NCBI GenBank assembly: GCA_017644005.1
Contig: JAEPMJ010000004.1
Span: forward strand, 426,885 to 490,884
Direction: 5' to 3'
Source of the DNA: Rhizobiaceae bacterium
Lineage (GTDB): Bacteria; Pseudomonadota; Alphaproteobacteria; Rhizobiales; Rhizobiaceae
DNA length: 64,000 bases
Below are positions 40,552 through 50,233 of this stretch, piece after piece. Made by a program: the position numbers and the translations under genes. The notes beneath the pieces were generated by a model. The model was not told where the DNA came from. It did no database searches and saw only the letters and a list, made by a program, of their open reading frames with translations. Each line of letters begins with the position of its first letter. The stretch's first letter is position 1.

Positions 40552-41417
40552 CGTTCGCGCCTCAACCGCGGGTCGAGTACATCGCGCAAGCCGTCGCCGA
40601 GCAGATTGAGGCCAAGCACCGTGATGACGATGGCCAGACCCGGGAAGATCGCCAGGTGAGGCGCTACCATCATTCGGGTCTGCGCGTCGAACAGCATGCG
40701 ACCCCAACTCGGCATCGGCGGTTGCGCGCCGAGCCCGAGATAGGAGAGCGCGGCTTCGGCGATAATACCGAGCGCGAACTGGATGGTGCCCTGCACGAGC
40801 AACATCGACGCTATGTTGGGCAGGATGTGTTCCAGTGTGATCAACACCTTGCCCTTGCCCGCCGCGCGGGCCGCAAGGACATATTCGCGCGGCCATAGCG
40901 CCAGTGCGCCGGCTCGCGCCACACGCGCGAAGACCGGCACGTTGAATATGCCGATGGCGATGATGGCATTGATGGCGCCGGGGCCGAATACCGCGGTTAT
41001 CATCACCGCGGAGAGCAGGGCCGGGAAGGCGAAGACCAGGTCGTTGAAACGCATCAGCGCCTCGTCGACAAAGCCACCGCGTGCCGCCGCCCAGCAGCCG
41101 AGCGGCACTCCGATGCCCATGCCGACACCGACTGCGACGATGGCAACCGCAATGGAATTGCGGGCACCCACCATAATCATCGAGAAGATGTCGCGGCCGA
41201 AATGGTCGGTGCCGAAGATGTGTTCCGCCGACATTGTCTTCATGCGGTCGGCGACGATCAGGTCGGTTACGTCGTAGGGCGTCCAGGCGTAGGAAATCAG
41301 CGCCATCGCCGCGATGAGGGCAGTGATGAGAAGACCGGTGAGAAATGAGCGGTTCCTGAGCGCCAGCCGCAGCCAGTGCTCCGGCGTGTTTTCTGGCGGG
41401 GGAGCTTCCATGCTCAT
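40548..41417 (-). CDS. ABC transporter permease, DppC type
   Basis: The protein has 289 residues. It has six membrane segments, a DppC N-terminal extension (HWLRLALRNRSFLTGLLITALIAAMALISYAWTPYD) and the EAA cytoplasmic loop (YVLAARAAGKGKVLITLEHILPN). It overlaps the neighbouring DppB and ATPase genes by 4 bp each, so the permease pair and ATPase are translationally coupled. Confidence 0.92.
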   Translation of the reverse strand: MSMEAPPPENTPEHWLRLALRNRSFLTGLLITALIAAMALISYAWTPYDVTDLIVADRMKTMSAEHIFGTDHFGRDIFSMIMVGARNSIAVAIVAVGVGMGIGVPLGCWAAARGGFVDEALMRFNDLVFAFPALLSAVMITAVFGPGAINAIIAIGIFNVPVFARVARAGALALWPREYVLAARAAGKGKVLITLEHILPNIASMLLVQGTIQFALGIIAEAALSYLGLGAQPPMPSWGRMLFDAQTRMMVAPHLAIFPGLAIVITVLGLNLLGDGLRDVLDPRLRRER

Positions 41418-42361
41418 GCCCGCGCCCTCAGCCGCGGATCGACCAGCGCATAAGTCAAATCGACTGCGAGATTGACGATGACGACGCTGGCCACCAGCAG
41501 CATCACCACGCCCTCCACCACGATCAGGTCGCGCTGGGTGATCGCCTGAAAGACCAGCCTTCCGAGGCCCGGCAGATAGAAAACGTTCTCAATGATGATC
41601 GTGCCCGCAAGCAGGAAAGCAAATTGCAGACCCATGATGGTCAGAACAGGAATGAGCGCATTGCGCAGCGCATGCCGCCAAAGCACGACCCTGCGCGGCA
41701 TGCCCTTGGCACGGGCGGTACGAATGTAATCCTCGCCAAGAACCTCCAGCATGGCTGAGCGGGTTACGCGCGCAAGGATCGCTGCTTGCGGCAGGGCCAG
41801 CGCCACGGCCGGCAGCAGCAGCGAGCGAACGCCCGGCCAGATGCCGCCGCTCCAGCCGGGAAACCCGCCGGCCGGCACCAGCCGCAACCAGACCGCAAAC
41901 AAATAGATGAGCAACAAAGCGAACCAGAAGTTGGGGATGGCAACGCCCAGCTGCGTGACGCCCATGACGGAGGTGTCGGCGACACTGCCGCGTCTAGCAG
42001 CGGCAAACATACCGACCGGTATGGCGATCAATGTGGACAGTATCAGCGAAATCACTGCCAGCGGCAGTGAGACGATGGCCCGCTCGCCAATCAGCTCGAT
42101 GACCGGCGATGAATATGTGTATGAATTGCCGAAATCGCCGATCAGCATGCCGCCAACCCAGGCGAAATAGCGCCACAAAACAGGATCGTTCAGTCCCATC
42201 TCGTTGCGCAGCGCCTGCAAAGCATCTTCGGTCGCATTGAAGCCGAGCATCAGCTGCGCAGGATCGCCGGGCAGGATTTCCATCACCGCGAATACGACGA
42301 TCGAGGCCAGCACCAGTGTGGCCAGTCCAATGCCGAGACGCTTGAGGATGAAGGCGGTCAT
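41414..42361 (-). CDS. ABC transporter permease, DppB type
   Basis: The protein has 315 residues. It starts with the DppB signature (FILKRLGIGLATLVLASIVVFAVMEILPGDPAQLMLG) and has six membrane helices and the EAA loop (DYIRTARAKGMPRRVVLWRHALRNALIPVLT). It is separated from the binding-protein gene by 111 bp containing a GC-rich hairpin. Confidence 0.92.
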   Translation of the reverse strand: MTAFILKRLGIGLATLVLASIVVFAVMEILPGDPAQLMLGFNATEDALQALRNEMGLNDPVLWRYFAWVGGMLIGDFGNSYTYSSPVIELIGERAIVSLPLAVISLILSTLIAIPVGMFAAARRGSVADTSVMGVTQLGVAIPNFWFALLLIYLFAVWLRLVPAGGFPGWSGGIWPGVRSLLLPAVALALPQAAILARVTRSAMLEVLGEDYIRTARAKGMPRRVVLWRHALRNALIPVLTIMGLQFAFLLAGTIIIENVFYLPGLGRLVFQAITQRDLIVVEGVVMLLVASVVIVNLAVDLTYALVDPRLRARA

Positions 42362-42408
42362 GAATTCCGTGTTGCTGCGGCCGGCACGTCTTCAGCACCC
42401 TTGGAAGA

Positions 42409-42432
42409 GGGGCGGCACTTCTGCGCCGCCCC
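42409..42432 (-). terminator. intercistronic hairpin between binding protein and permease genes
   Basis: GGGGCGGC and GCCGCCCC form a perfect 8-bp stem around an 8-nt loop. There is no long T tract. Such hairpins in ABC operons usually protect the abundant binding-protein mRNA and reduce read-through into the permeases. Confidence 0.55.
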
Positions 42433-42472
42433 CGTTCGATTACAATCGCTCGGCGTAATGCTGCCGATCAGG

Positions 42473-43951
42473 TCAGTCTTCCCAGTGCACGCCAGTCAGG
42501 TCTGTCGCCTGCACCGGCGAGTTGGCCCACATCCCTTCCAGCTTCGCGTCCCAAACGCCCACCTTCGGCAGCTGGAACATGAACCCGTTGACGGCATCTT
42601 CCGCGAGAATGCGCTGCGCCTTCTGGTAGAGATCGGTGCGCTTGGCTTCGTCAGACGAGACATCGAGCTCGGCAATCACCGCGTCGAAGTCGGGATTGTC
42701 GTACTGGAAATAATAGTCCTTGCGGGCATAGATGCCGATGTCGTTCGGCTCGGTGTGCGAGACGATCGTCAGGTCGTAGTCCTTGTTCTTGAAGACCTGA
42801 TCCAGCCAATCGGCCCATTCCACAGGAATGATCTCCAGATTGATGCCGACATTGCGCAGCTGCGAGGCCACCACCTGGCCGCCGTCGCGAGCGTAGGGCG
42901 GCGGGGGCAGTTTGATCGTTGCGTCGAAGCCATCCGGGAAACCGGCTTCGGCGAGAAGTGCCTTCGCCTTTTCGGGATCGAAGGGATAGGTGCCCGTGAG
43001 ATCGACGTAGGCAGCGTTGCCCGGCGAGAAATGCGAGCCGATGGGTGTGCCAAGACCGGAGCCGTTACCGGCAATGATCTCTTCGCGGTTCAGGGCGTGA
43101 GCAATCGCCTGACGCACCTTCAGATTGTCGAACGGTGCCTTGCCGTTGTTGGTCGAGAGGATCGTTTCACCTTCGGTTGAGCCAATGACGACCTCGAAGC
43201 GGGGATCTGCCTGGATTTGCGACAGTGCATCGCCGGCCGGCATGTTCGCGAACGCCTGCACGTCGCCCGAAAGAAGCGCCGGAATGGCAGCAGCAGCATC
43301 CGGGATGATACGGAACTCGGCCTTGTCGAGCGCAACCGGCTCACCCCAGTAATCCGGGTTCTTCTCGATTGTGATCGAGGACCCCTTGGCCCAGTTGGCG
43401 AATTTGAAGGGGCCGGTGCCAACCGGATTTTCCTTGTTGCCGTCGGCGGATTCCGGCGCAACGATGACCGCATCGCCCCAACCCATATTGTAAAGGAAGG
43501 ACCCCTGCGGGTTGTTCAGCATCACCTTCACGGTGGTGGCGTCGACGGCTTCAACGCTGCTGATTGCTGCAAAAAGCGCTTTCTGGGCGTTTGTCGAATC
43601 GTCGGCGCGCGCCCGGTCGAGCGAGAAGACGACATCCTCAGCCGTCAGATCGCTGCCGTCGTGGAATTTTACGCCTTCCTGAAGATGGAAGGTGTAAGTC
43701 TTGCCGTCGTCGGATATCTCCCAGCTCCTGGCAAGTGCGGGCAGCACTTCGCCGCCGGAGCCAATACGGGTCAGGCCTTCGAACACATTCGCATAAACAA
43801 CCTCGTCGATGGCCGCTGCCGCGCCGGCCGTGGGGTCGAGATGCGGCGGTTCCAGCACCACACCCAGCACCAGATCGGTGCGGGCTGCATGAGCTGCGCT
43901 TGCCGATAGCGCAATGACCGTCGCGGCCAACACGGATTTCCACATTTTCAT
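42473..43951 (-). CDS. ABC transporter periplasmic substrate-binding protein (peptide/SBP_bac_5)
   Basis: The protein has 492 residues from ATG 43951, with GGAGA 6 bp upstream (a GTG at 43957 is the alternative). The signal peptide is MKMWKSVLAATVIALSASAAHA. SBP_bac_5 blocks are DLVLGVVLEPPHLDPTAGAAAAIDEVVYANVFEGL and WEISDDGKTYTFHLQEGVKFHDGSDLTAEDVVFSLDR. It binds a peptide or amide-like solute. The M20 amidohydrolase encoded 67 bp upstream probably processes the imported substrate. Confidence 0.92.
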   Translation of the reverse strand: MKMWKSVLAATVIALSASAAHAARTDLVLGVVLEPPHLDPTAGAAAAIDEVVYANVFEGLTRIGSGGEVLPALARSWEISDDGKTYTFHLQEGVKFHDGSDLTAEDVVFSLDRARADDSTNAQKALFAAISSVEAVDATTVKVMLNNPQGSFLYNMGWGDAVIVAPESADGNKENPVGTGPFKFANWAKGSSITIEKNPDYWGEPVALDKAEFRIIPDAAAAIPALLSGDVQAFANMPAGDALSQIQADPRFEVVIGSTEGETILSTNNGKAPFDNLKVRQAIAHALNREEIIAGNGSGLGTPIGSHFSPGNAAYVDLTGTYPFDPEKAKALLAEAGFPDGFDATIKLPPPPYARDGGQVVASQLRNVGINLEIIPVEWADWLDQVFKNKDYDLTIVSHTEPNDIGIYARKDYYFQYDNPDFDAVIAELDVSSDEAKRTDLYQKAQRILAEDAVNGFMFQLPKVGVWDAKLEGMWANSPVQATDLTGVHWED

Positions 43952-44018
43952 GCTCACTCTCCCAGCGGTTGAGGTTCTTTGTGATCAAAGCGCGAAAAGC
44001 CGCGCGAGTAAATTGTGT

Positions 44019-45299
44019 TTATGGCCCGGTACTGCCTCGCAGCAGTACGTCGAGACCGGTCGCCATCACTTTGGCAGACTCCACCATGTCGTCGATGCCG
44101 ACCCATTCGTCCGGCTGATGGGCAAGATCGAGAATGCCCGGCCCATAAGCAACGCAATCATGCAAATGACCGAGGCGGGCGATGTGCTTCTGGTCGTAGG
44201 TGCCAGGTGAAATGACGTATTCGGGCTCCTTTCCGAACACATTGCGAATGCCTTCTGCGACGGCCCTGGGCACCGGCGCGTCTTCCTGCGTCATCAGCGG
44301 CAGCACCTCCATCAGATCGCGCATTGCGTAGTCGAAGCGCGGTCGTTCGCGCTTCAGCCGCTCCAGAATCGAGCGCACTTCGCCTTTCACCTCGGAAATG
44401 TCCTCCTCGATCAGGAAACGGCGGTCGATCACCATGCGGCAGGCGTCTGCAACGTTCGGCGAAGGCAGGCCGGGGAAAAAATCCTCCGTCTGTCCGCCGT
44501 GCACGGAATTGATGTTCATGGTGGAACGCCGCGCACCTTCCGGCACCACCGGCATCGAGGTCTGCTTGCGGTCAAGGGCGGGGAACAGCTCTTCCTCAAA
44601 GGCGTGGAGCACCGCGCCCATGTGGCGGATCGCCGAATCGCCGAGAAACGGCATCGAGCCATGAGCGATACGGCCCTTGGTCTCGATTTCCGCCCACCAT
44701 ACGCCGCGATGGCCGAGGCAGATACGGTCCTTGTTCAAAGGTTCGGGGATGATGACGTGGTCGACACGCGGTTTCGAAAACAGCCCCATTCCGGCGAGAT
44801 GGGCAACGCCGCCAAAGCCGCCGGATTCCTCGTCCACCGTGCCTGAAATCTCGATCGCGCCGGCAAAATCGGGATAGACAGCGAGGAACGCATCGGCGGC
44901 GATAATAGACGCGGCCATGCCACCCTTCATGTCGCACGCACCGCGGCCATAGACCCGGCCGTCGCGCACAACGCCGGCAAACGGGTCGAGCGTCCAGCCT
45001 TCGCCGGCCTCCACGACATCTATATGCGAATTGAAATGCACCGTCGGGCCGGGGCCACGGCCTTCCCGCCGTGCGACGACGTTGGTTCGCGGATATGTTT
45101 CGCTGTCACCCGGGGCGCCTTCGCCGCGAATGAGCTTCGTTTCGAAGCCACGTCTGGCAAGCAGGCCGGCGATGAACTCGGCACAGGGCGTGTAGGCGTC
45201 GCCAGGCGGGTTTACGGTCGGGAATCGGATCAGATCGACCGTGAGCGCAACCAACTCATCGGTACGGTCATCAACGCATTTGTAAAGCGCTTCGTTCAT
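44019..45299 (-). CDS. M20-family deacylase/peptidase (ArgE/DapE type)
   Basis: The protein has 426 residues. Co-catalytic metal motifs are VHFNSHIDVVEAGEGW (His and the following Asp), YGRGACDMKGGMAASI and SGTVDEESGGFGG. A dimerisation domain is inserted in the middle. It cleaves an acyl, acetyl or peptide bond of a small amide in the cytoplasm. It is the first gene of the ABC transporter operon, suggesting it uses the imported substrate. Confidence 0.9.
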   Translation of the reverse strand: MNEALYKCVDDRTDELVALTVDLIRFPTVNPPGDAYTPCAEFIAGLLARRGFETKLIRGEGAPGDSETYPRTNVVARREGRGPGPTVHFNSHIDVVEAGEGWTLDPFAGVVRDGRVYGRGACDMKGGMAASIIAADAFLAVYPDFAGAIEISGTVDEESGGFGGVAHLAGMGLFSKPRVDHVIIPEPLNKDRICLGHRGVWWAEIETKGRIAHGSMPFLGDSAIRHMGAVLHAFEEELFPALDRKQTSMPVVPEGARRSTMNINSVHGGQTEDFFPGLPSPNVADACRMVIDRRFLIEEDISEVKGEVRSILERLKRERPRFDYAMRDLMEVLPLMTQEDAPVPRAVAEGIRNVFGKEPEYVISPGTYDQKHIARLGHLHDCVAYGPGILDLAHQPDEWVGIDDMVESAKVMATGLDVLLRGSTGP

Positions 45300-45442
45300 T
45301 TCGGCATTGAGCAGCCTCGCCGATCACTTGGCAAGCTCCCGTTTGTGCCATGCTCAGGTAATCACGCAAATATTTCCGTTCATTGCGCGTTCACGAATTG
45401 CGATTTAACCTTGGGTCAAAGGCAATCACGGGGTTTGGGTGT

Positions 45443-45871
45443 ATGAGAAAAGTGATCGCTTCAGTTCTGGGTTCGGTAATCGTGAGTTTGACGGCTGCTG
45501 CGGCGCATGCGGCTGTTTTGGTCGCTGAGGTCGATGTTCCGACCCAGACCATGCAAGTCATCCATTATGGCAAGGTGATCCACACGTGGCGCGTGTCGAC
45601 GGCGCGCTCCGGTTACGTCACGCCCGCGGGCACCTGGCGGCCGAAGCGCATGCACAAAATGTGGTATTCGCGCAAATACGACATGTCGCCGATGCCGTAC
45701 TCTATTTTCTACGATGGCGGATACGCCATTCACGGCACCAACGCGGTCAGCCGTCTGGGCCGGCCTGCCTCGCATGGCTGCATTCGGCTTGATACCTCCA
45801 ATGCCGCAACGCTTTTCGCGCTCGCGCGTGAAGTCGGGCCGGGCAACATGAAGGTAGTCGTCAGAAACTGA
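45443..45871 (+). CDS. L,D-transpeptidase (YkuD), secreted
   Basis: The protein has 142 residues from ATG 45443. A signal peptide (MRKVIASVLGSVIVSLTAAAAHA) leads into a single YkuD domain with the catalytic signature HGTNAVSRLGRPASHGCIRLD, where the Cys is the nucleophile. It acts on peptidoglycan stem peptides or attaches proteins to them in the periplasm. It is followed by a strong terminator. Confidence 0.93.
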   Translation: MRKVIASVLGSVIVSLTAAAAHAAVLVAEVDVPTQTMQVIHYGKVIHTWRVSTARSGYVTPAGTWRPKRMHKMWYSRKYDMSPMPYSIFYDGGYAIHGTNAVSRLGRPASHGCIRLDTSNAATLFALAREVGPGNMKVVVRN

Positions 45872-45925
45872 CGCCGCTCATATTTTGGCATCGAGTTGCC
45901 GGCATTTGCCCGACTGTAGAACACC

Positions 45926-45963
45926 ATACCCCTGAATTGCGGTTCTGGGGTATTTTCATTTTT
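45926..45963 (+). terminator. Rho-independent terminator after the L,D-transpeptidase gene
   Basis: ATACCCC-T-GAA pairs with TTC-T-GGGGTAT around TTGCGG, followed by TTTCATTTTT. It ends 36 bp before the molybdoenzyme start codon. Confidence 0.85.
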
Positions 45964-45998
45964 GGATCCGGCTCCTATGAAGTGGGCCGGAGGTTTCA

Positions 45999-48842
45999 AT
46001 GTCCCGCCTTTCAGCCGAAGCGTTGAGCCAGCCGGTCGCCGACACGGTTCGCAAAACGACATGCTACATGTGCGCCTGCCGTTGCGGGATCAACGTGCAT
46101 ATCAGGGACGGCAAGATTCGCTATATCGAGGGCAATCGCGACCACCCGGTAAACCGGGGGGTGCTTTGCGCCAAGGGGTCGGCGGGCATCATGCAGCACT
46201 ATGCGCCGGCACGGCTTGACGCACCTTTGCTGCGAACCGGGCCGCGCGGCTCAGGTGAATTCAAGAAGATCAGTTGGGACGAAGCGCTTGCGCTGGCCAC
46301 CGAATGGCTGGGCGAGGTGCGGCGCGATGACCCGAAGAAGCTTGCCTTCTTTACCGGGCGCGACCAGTCGCAGTCGCTGACGAGTTTCTGGTCGCAGCAG
46401 TTCGGCACGCCGAACTACGCCGCGCATGGTGGCTTTTGCTCGGTCAACATGGCCGCGGCCGGCATCATGACAATCGGCGGTGCATTCTGGGAGTTCGGCG
46501 CACCGGATTGGGACCGCACCAAGCTGTTCGTGCTGTTCGGAGTGGCAGAAGATCACGATTCCAACCCGATCAAGATCGGCATTTCGAAGCTCAAGAAACG
46601 CGGCGCGCGTTTTGTATCCGTCAATCCAGTCAGAACCGGTTATTCGGCCATCGCCGATAATTGGATCGGCATTCGTCCTGGAACCGACGGGCTGATGATA
46701 CTCGCGATCATCCACGAGCTCCTCAAAGCGCGGCGCATCGATATCGACTATCTGGTGCGTTACACCAACGCCACCTGGCTTGTGATCGATGCGCCCGGCA
46801 CCTCGGATCACGGGCTTTTCGCGCGCGATCCGGATGGCAAGGCGCTCATATTCGAAAGCGTCACCGAGCGTGCCGTGCCTGAGGGCACCAGGGGCGTGCG
46901 GCCGGCGCTGTCTGGGCGGGTGGAGCTTGCGGACGGCCGTAGCGCTGTCCCTGTATTCCAGCTGCTCGCTGACAAATATCTCGACCCGCAATATGCGCCT
47001 GACGCCGTGGCCGCGGAGACTGGCGTGGATGCCGCGACGATCAAAGGGCTGGCTGCGGAGATCGGCAGGGTCGCTTTCGACGAGTCCATCGAGGTGTTCG
47101 AACGCTGGACCGACATGAATGGCGAGGAGCATTCCTCGTTTGTCGGTCGGCCGGTGTCGTTTCATGCGATGCGCGGCATCTCCGCCCATTCAAACGGGTT
47201 CCAGACCGCGCGGGCATTGCATCTTCTGCAGGTGCTTATCGGGGCCATCGATTGTCCTGGCGGCTTCCGGTTCGAGCCTCCTTATCCGAAGCCGCTCGCC
47301 GCGCACCCCCGTCCGCACGGCAGGGCGGAGCATTTCGGTTCCAACCAGCCGCTCGCCGGTCCGCATCTCGGTTTTCCGCTGGGGCCGGAAGACCTGCTTG
47401 TCGATGATGAGGGCAACCCGGCGCGCCTCGACAAGGCATTTTCATGGGATGCGCCTATTGCAGCGCACGGGCTGATGCACATGGTGATCGCCAATGCGCA
47501 TGCGGGCGACCCGTACCCGGTCGATGTGCTCTTCATGTACATGGCCAACATGGCCTGGAACTCGGCCATGAACAGTGCCGGCACGATACGCATGCTGGAG
47601 GATAAGGACCCCGAGACCGGCGAGTACCGCATTCCCAAGATCATCTATTCGGACGCCTACGCGTCGGAGATGGTTGCCTATGCCGATCTGGTGCTGCCGG
47701 ATACGACCTATCTGGAGCGGCATGACTGTATCTCGTTGCTCGACAGGCCGATTTCGGAGCCCGACAGCGTCAACGATGCGATCCGTTGGCCCGTGGTCGA
47801 GCCGGACCGCGACGTGCGCGGTTTCCAGTCGGTGCTGCTCGATCTCGGGGCGCGGCTACGCTTGCCTGGATTCGCCGACAGCCGGGGCCAGCCCCTCTAC
47901 CGCGACTATGCCGACTACATCGTCAACCACGAAAGGCGGCCGGGGATCGGCCCGCTGGCGGGGTTCCGCGGTGCCGATGGCGCGCGTGCCGGCCGCGGCG
48001 CGGCAAATGCCGATCAACTCAAGCGATATATAGAAAACGGCTCATTTTTCAGCGTGCATATTCCGCCCGAGGCGCAGTTCTTCAAACACGCCAATCGTGC
48101 CTATCAGGATTTTGCTGTTTCGATGGGCTTTTTCGATACGCCGCAGCCGGTGACCTTTCAGCTTTATTCAGAACCGCTGCAGAAGTTCCGCCTTTCGGCG
48201 GAAGGTCTGCGCAACCCGGTCGCACCGGAACAGCATCGCGAGCGCATCCGGTCCGCTTTCACGCCTCTGCCTGAATGGTACCGTCCTCTGGAAGAAGCGG
48301 CGGTGGACCGAGAAGCCTACCCCTACCACGCGATCACGCAGCGCCCCATGGCAATGTACCATTCATGGGGTTCGATGAATGCTTGGCTGCGCCAGATACA
48401 CACGCGCAACCGGCTGCAGGTGCCGGGCCGGATTTGCGATGCGCACGGACTCGAGAACGGCGACTGGGCCTGGGTGATTTCGCATCACGGCCGCATCAAG
48501 GTGGAGGTGGAGCGCACCGAGGCCGTGAATCCGATGACGATGTGGACCTGGAACGCGATCGGAAAACGAAAGGGCAGCTGGGGCCTCGCCAAGGACGCAC
48601 CCGAGGCCGAACGCGGCTTCCTGCTCAACCACCTGATCCATGAATTGTTGCCGCCCAAGGGCGACGGTCGCCGGTGGTCGAATTCCGACCCGGTGACCGG
48701 ACAGGCGGCCTGGTACGATCTGCGCGTGCGCATTGAAAAGGCCGAACCGGGCGACCATAGCGAACCGCAGTTTGGAGATATCGAACCGATGGCCGGCGAG
48801 CAGCCGGACGAACTCAGATTCGGGGAGGAATGGAGCCGATGA
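45999..48842 (+). CDS. soeA: molybdopterin (bis-MGD) oxidoreductase catalytic subunit, SoeA-type
   Basis: The protein has 947 residues. The N-terminal [4Fe-4S] motif uses C22, C25, C29 and C57. FCSVNMAAAG around C147 is at the position of the molybdenum Cys ligand in PsrA/SoeA-type enzymes. There is no twin-arginine signal, so the enzyme is cytoplasmic, as in SoeABC sulfite:quinone oxidoreductases. The set of Fe-S subunit and DmsC-type anchor downstream completes the complex. Sulfite oxidation is the best guess; a related sulfur oxyanion or sulfoxide is possible. It overlaps the LysE gene by 4 bp. Confidence 0.82.
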   Translation: MSRLSAEALSQPVADTVRKTTCYMCACRCGINVHIRDGKIRYIEGNRDHPVNRGVLCAKGSAGIMQHYAPARLDAPLLRTGPRGSGEFKKISWDEALALATEWLGEVRRDDPKKLAFFTGRDQSQSLTSFWSQQFGTPNYAAHGGFCSVNMAAAGIMTIGGAFWEFGAPDWDRTKLFVLFGVAEDHDSNPIKIGISKLKKRGARFVSVNPVRTGYSAIADNWIGIRPGTDGLMILAIIHELLKARRIDIDYLVRYTNATWLVIDAPGTSDHGLFARDPDGKALIFESVTERAVPEGTRGVRPALSGRVELADGRSAVPVFQLLADKYLDPQYAPDAVAAETGVDAATIKGLAAEIGRVAFDESIEVFERWTDMNGEEHSSFVGRPVSFHAMRGISAHSNGFQTARALHLLQVLIGAIDCPGGFRFEPPYPKPLAAHPRPHGRAEHFGSNQPLAGPHLGFPLGPEDLLVDDEGNPARLDKAFSWDAPIAAHGLMHMVIANAHAGDPYPVDVLFMYMANMAWNSAMNSAGTIRMLEDKDPETGEYRIPKIIYSDAYASEMVAYADLVLPDTTYLERHDCISLLDRPISEPDSVNDAIRWPVVEPDRDVRGFQSVLLDLGARLRLPGFADSRGQPLYRDYADYIVNHERRPGIGPLAGFRGADGARAGRGAANADQLKRYIENGSFFSVHIPPEAQFFKHANRAYQDFAVSMGFFDTPQPVTFQLYSEPLQKFRLSAEGLRNPVAPEQHRERIRSAFTPLPEWYRPLEEAAVDREAYPYHAITQRPMAMYHSWGSMNAWLRQIHTRNRLQVPGRICDAHGLENGDWAWVISHHGRIKVEVERTEAVNPMTMWTWNAIGKRKGSWGLAKDAPEAERGFLLNHLIHELLPPKGDGRRWSNSDPVTGQAAWYDLRVRIEKAEPGDHSEPQFGDIEPMAGEQPDELRFGEEWSR

Positions 48843-49465
48843 CGCTTTCGACCTATCTCGCCTATCTTGCCACCGTACTCGTGTTCTTCGTGCATCCGCC
48901 CGGCCCGAGCCAGCTTCTCTTCATGGCAAATTCGATGCGGCACGGGGTGCGCGGTGCGCTGCCGACGATGGTGGGCGACCTTTCGGCCAACTCGGTCCAG
49001 ATAATTGTCGCCGGTTTCGGTCTGGCGAGCCTTGTCGCGCTTTCGGCAGAGTTCTTTGTCGCCGTCAAATGGGCTGGCGTCCTTTACCTTGTCTGGGTGG
49101 GCGTGCGGACGATCGTCAGTTCGTCCCGACCAGCCGCCGCGGCGCAAAAGCGTGGTGCACTGTTCCGGCAGGGTTTCATCACATCGGCGGCGAATCCCCA
49201 TGCGGTGATCTTCTTTGCGGCACTCTTGCCTCAGTTCATCGACACCTCGCAGCCGCTGACACTGCAGATTGCGATACTCGGTGCAACCTACATTGCGATC
49301 GACGGGACGATCCTGCTCGTGATGGGGTTCACGTCGCAACGCTTGTTCGCGCTGCTGGGCAGCGCGGCGCATAGATGGGCGAATGGCATTTCGGGCGTAC
49401 TCATGATCGGCGCGGCGATCCTGCTTTCCTTCAAGGATCTGACACCGGCGGAGGCGCGGCGTTGA
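48839..49465 (+). CDS. LysE/RhtB-family exporter embedded in the soe operon
   Basis: The protein has 208 residues from ATG 48839, with GGGGAGG about 10 bp upstream and an ATGA overlap with soeA. It has six membrane segments and the LysE signature (HPPGPSQLLFMANSMRHGVRGALPTMVGDLSANSV; FRQGFITSAANPHAVIFFAALLPQFID). The family exports amino acids and other small solutes. It also overlaps the next gene (TTGA), so it is translated with the oxidoreductase subunits, implying a product- or substrate-related export role (inference). Confidence 0.88.
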   Translation: MTLSTYLAYLATVLVFFVHPPGPSQLLFMANSMRHGVRGALPTMVGDLSANSVQIIVAGFGLASLVALSAEFFVAVKWAGVLYLVWVGVRTIVSSSRPAAAAQKRGALFRQGFITSAANPHAVIFFAALLPQFIDTSQPLTLQIAILGATYIAIDGTILLVMGFTSQRLFALLGSAAHRWANGISGVLMIGAAILLSFKDLTPAEARR

Positions 49466-50229
49466 CCAGCCTGCCACGCCACAACACACCCAAAAAACTG
49501 GGTCTCGTCATCGATCTCGATGTCTGCGTGGGCTGTCATGCCTGCGTTGTTGCCTGCAAGGAATGGAATACCGGCGGCTATGGTTCCGCACTCTCAGACC
49601 AGGATCCCTATGGAGCCGGTGTTTCGGGAGCCTGGCTCAACCGGGTGCACGGTTATGAAGTTACTCCGGATGGGCGCGACAGGGTTGTCATCGGGGAGGC
49701 GGGTGACGCGCGCGTGGTCCATTTTCCGAAATCCTGCCTGCATTGCGACGATGCGCCTTGCGTGACCGTTTGTCCGACCGGTGCATCCTACAAGCGCGAG
49801 GACGACGGAATTGTCCTGGTCGACGAGGACAAGTGCATCGGATGCGGTTTGTGCGCCTGGGCATGCCCCTACGGCGCGCGAGAGATGGATCTCGCTGCCG
49901 GTGTGATGAAAAAATGCACGCTGTGCGTGGACCGCATCTACAATGAGACGCTTGAGGAAGTGGATCGGGTTCCCTCCTGCGTGCGCACATGCCCGACCAA
50001 TGCGCGCCATTTCGGCGATCTGGCGGACCCTTCATCCGAGGTTTCGCACATGGTTTCGGAACGCGGGGGCTTCGACCTGATGCCGGAGCAGGGCACGCGC
50101 CCGGTCAACAAATATCTCCCACCGAGGCCTCGTACGCCACTGGCCGCGAGCTCGGCGCCGGCAGCTGACGACACGGCCGATGCCACCGGTTTCTTCGGCT
50201 GGGTCGACCGCATGCTGGACCGCATCTGA
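49462..50229 (+). CDS. soeB: four-cluster ferredoxin electron-transfer subunit, SoeB-type
   Basis: The protein has 255 residues from a TTG start at 49462 overlapping the LysE stop (TTGA). Four Cys quartets expected of the DmsB/NrfC/SoeB family are present: CVGCHACVVAC, CLHCDDAPCVTVC, CIGCGLCAWAC, and CTLC with CVRTC. A proline/alanine-rich C-terminal tail ends FFGWVDRMLDRI. It carries electrons from SoeA to the membrane anchor. It is separated from soeC by 4 bp. Confidence 0.88.
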   Translation: MTSLPRHNTPKKLGLVIDLDVCVGCHACVVACKEWNTGGYGSALSDQDPYGAGVSGAWLNRVHGYEVTPDGRDRVVIGEAGDARVVHFPKSCLHCDDAPCVTVCPTGASYKREDDGIVLVDEDKCIGCGLCAWACPYGAREMDLAAGVMKKCTLCVDRIYNETLEEVDRVPSCVRTCPTNARHFGDLADPSSEVSHMVSERGGFDLMPEQGTRPVNKYLPPRPRTPLAASSAPAADDTADATGFFGWVDRMLDRI

Positions 50230-50233
50230 TCCC

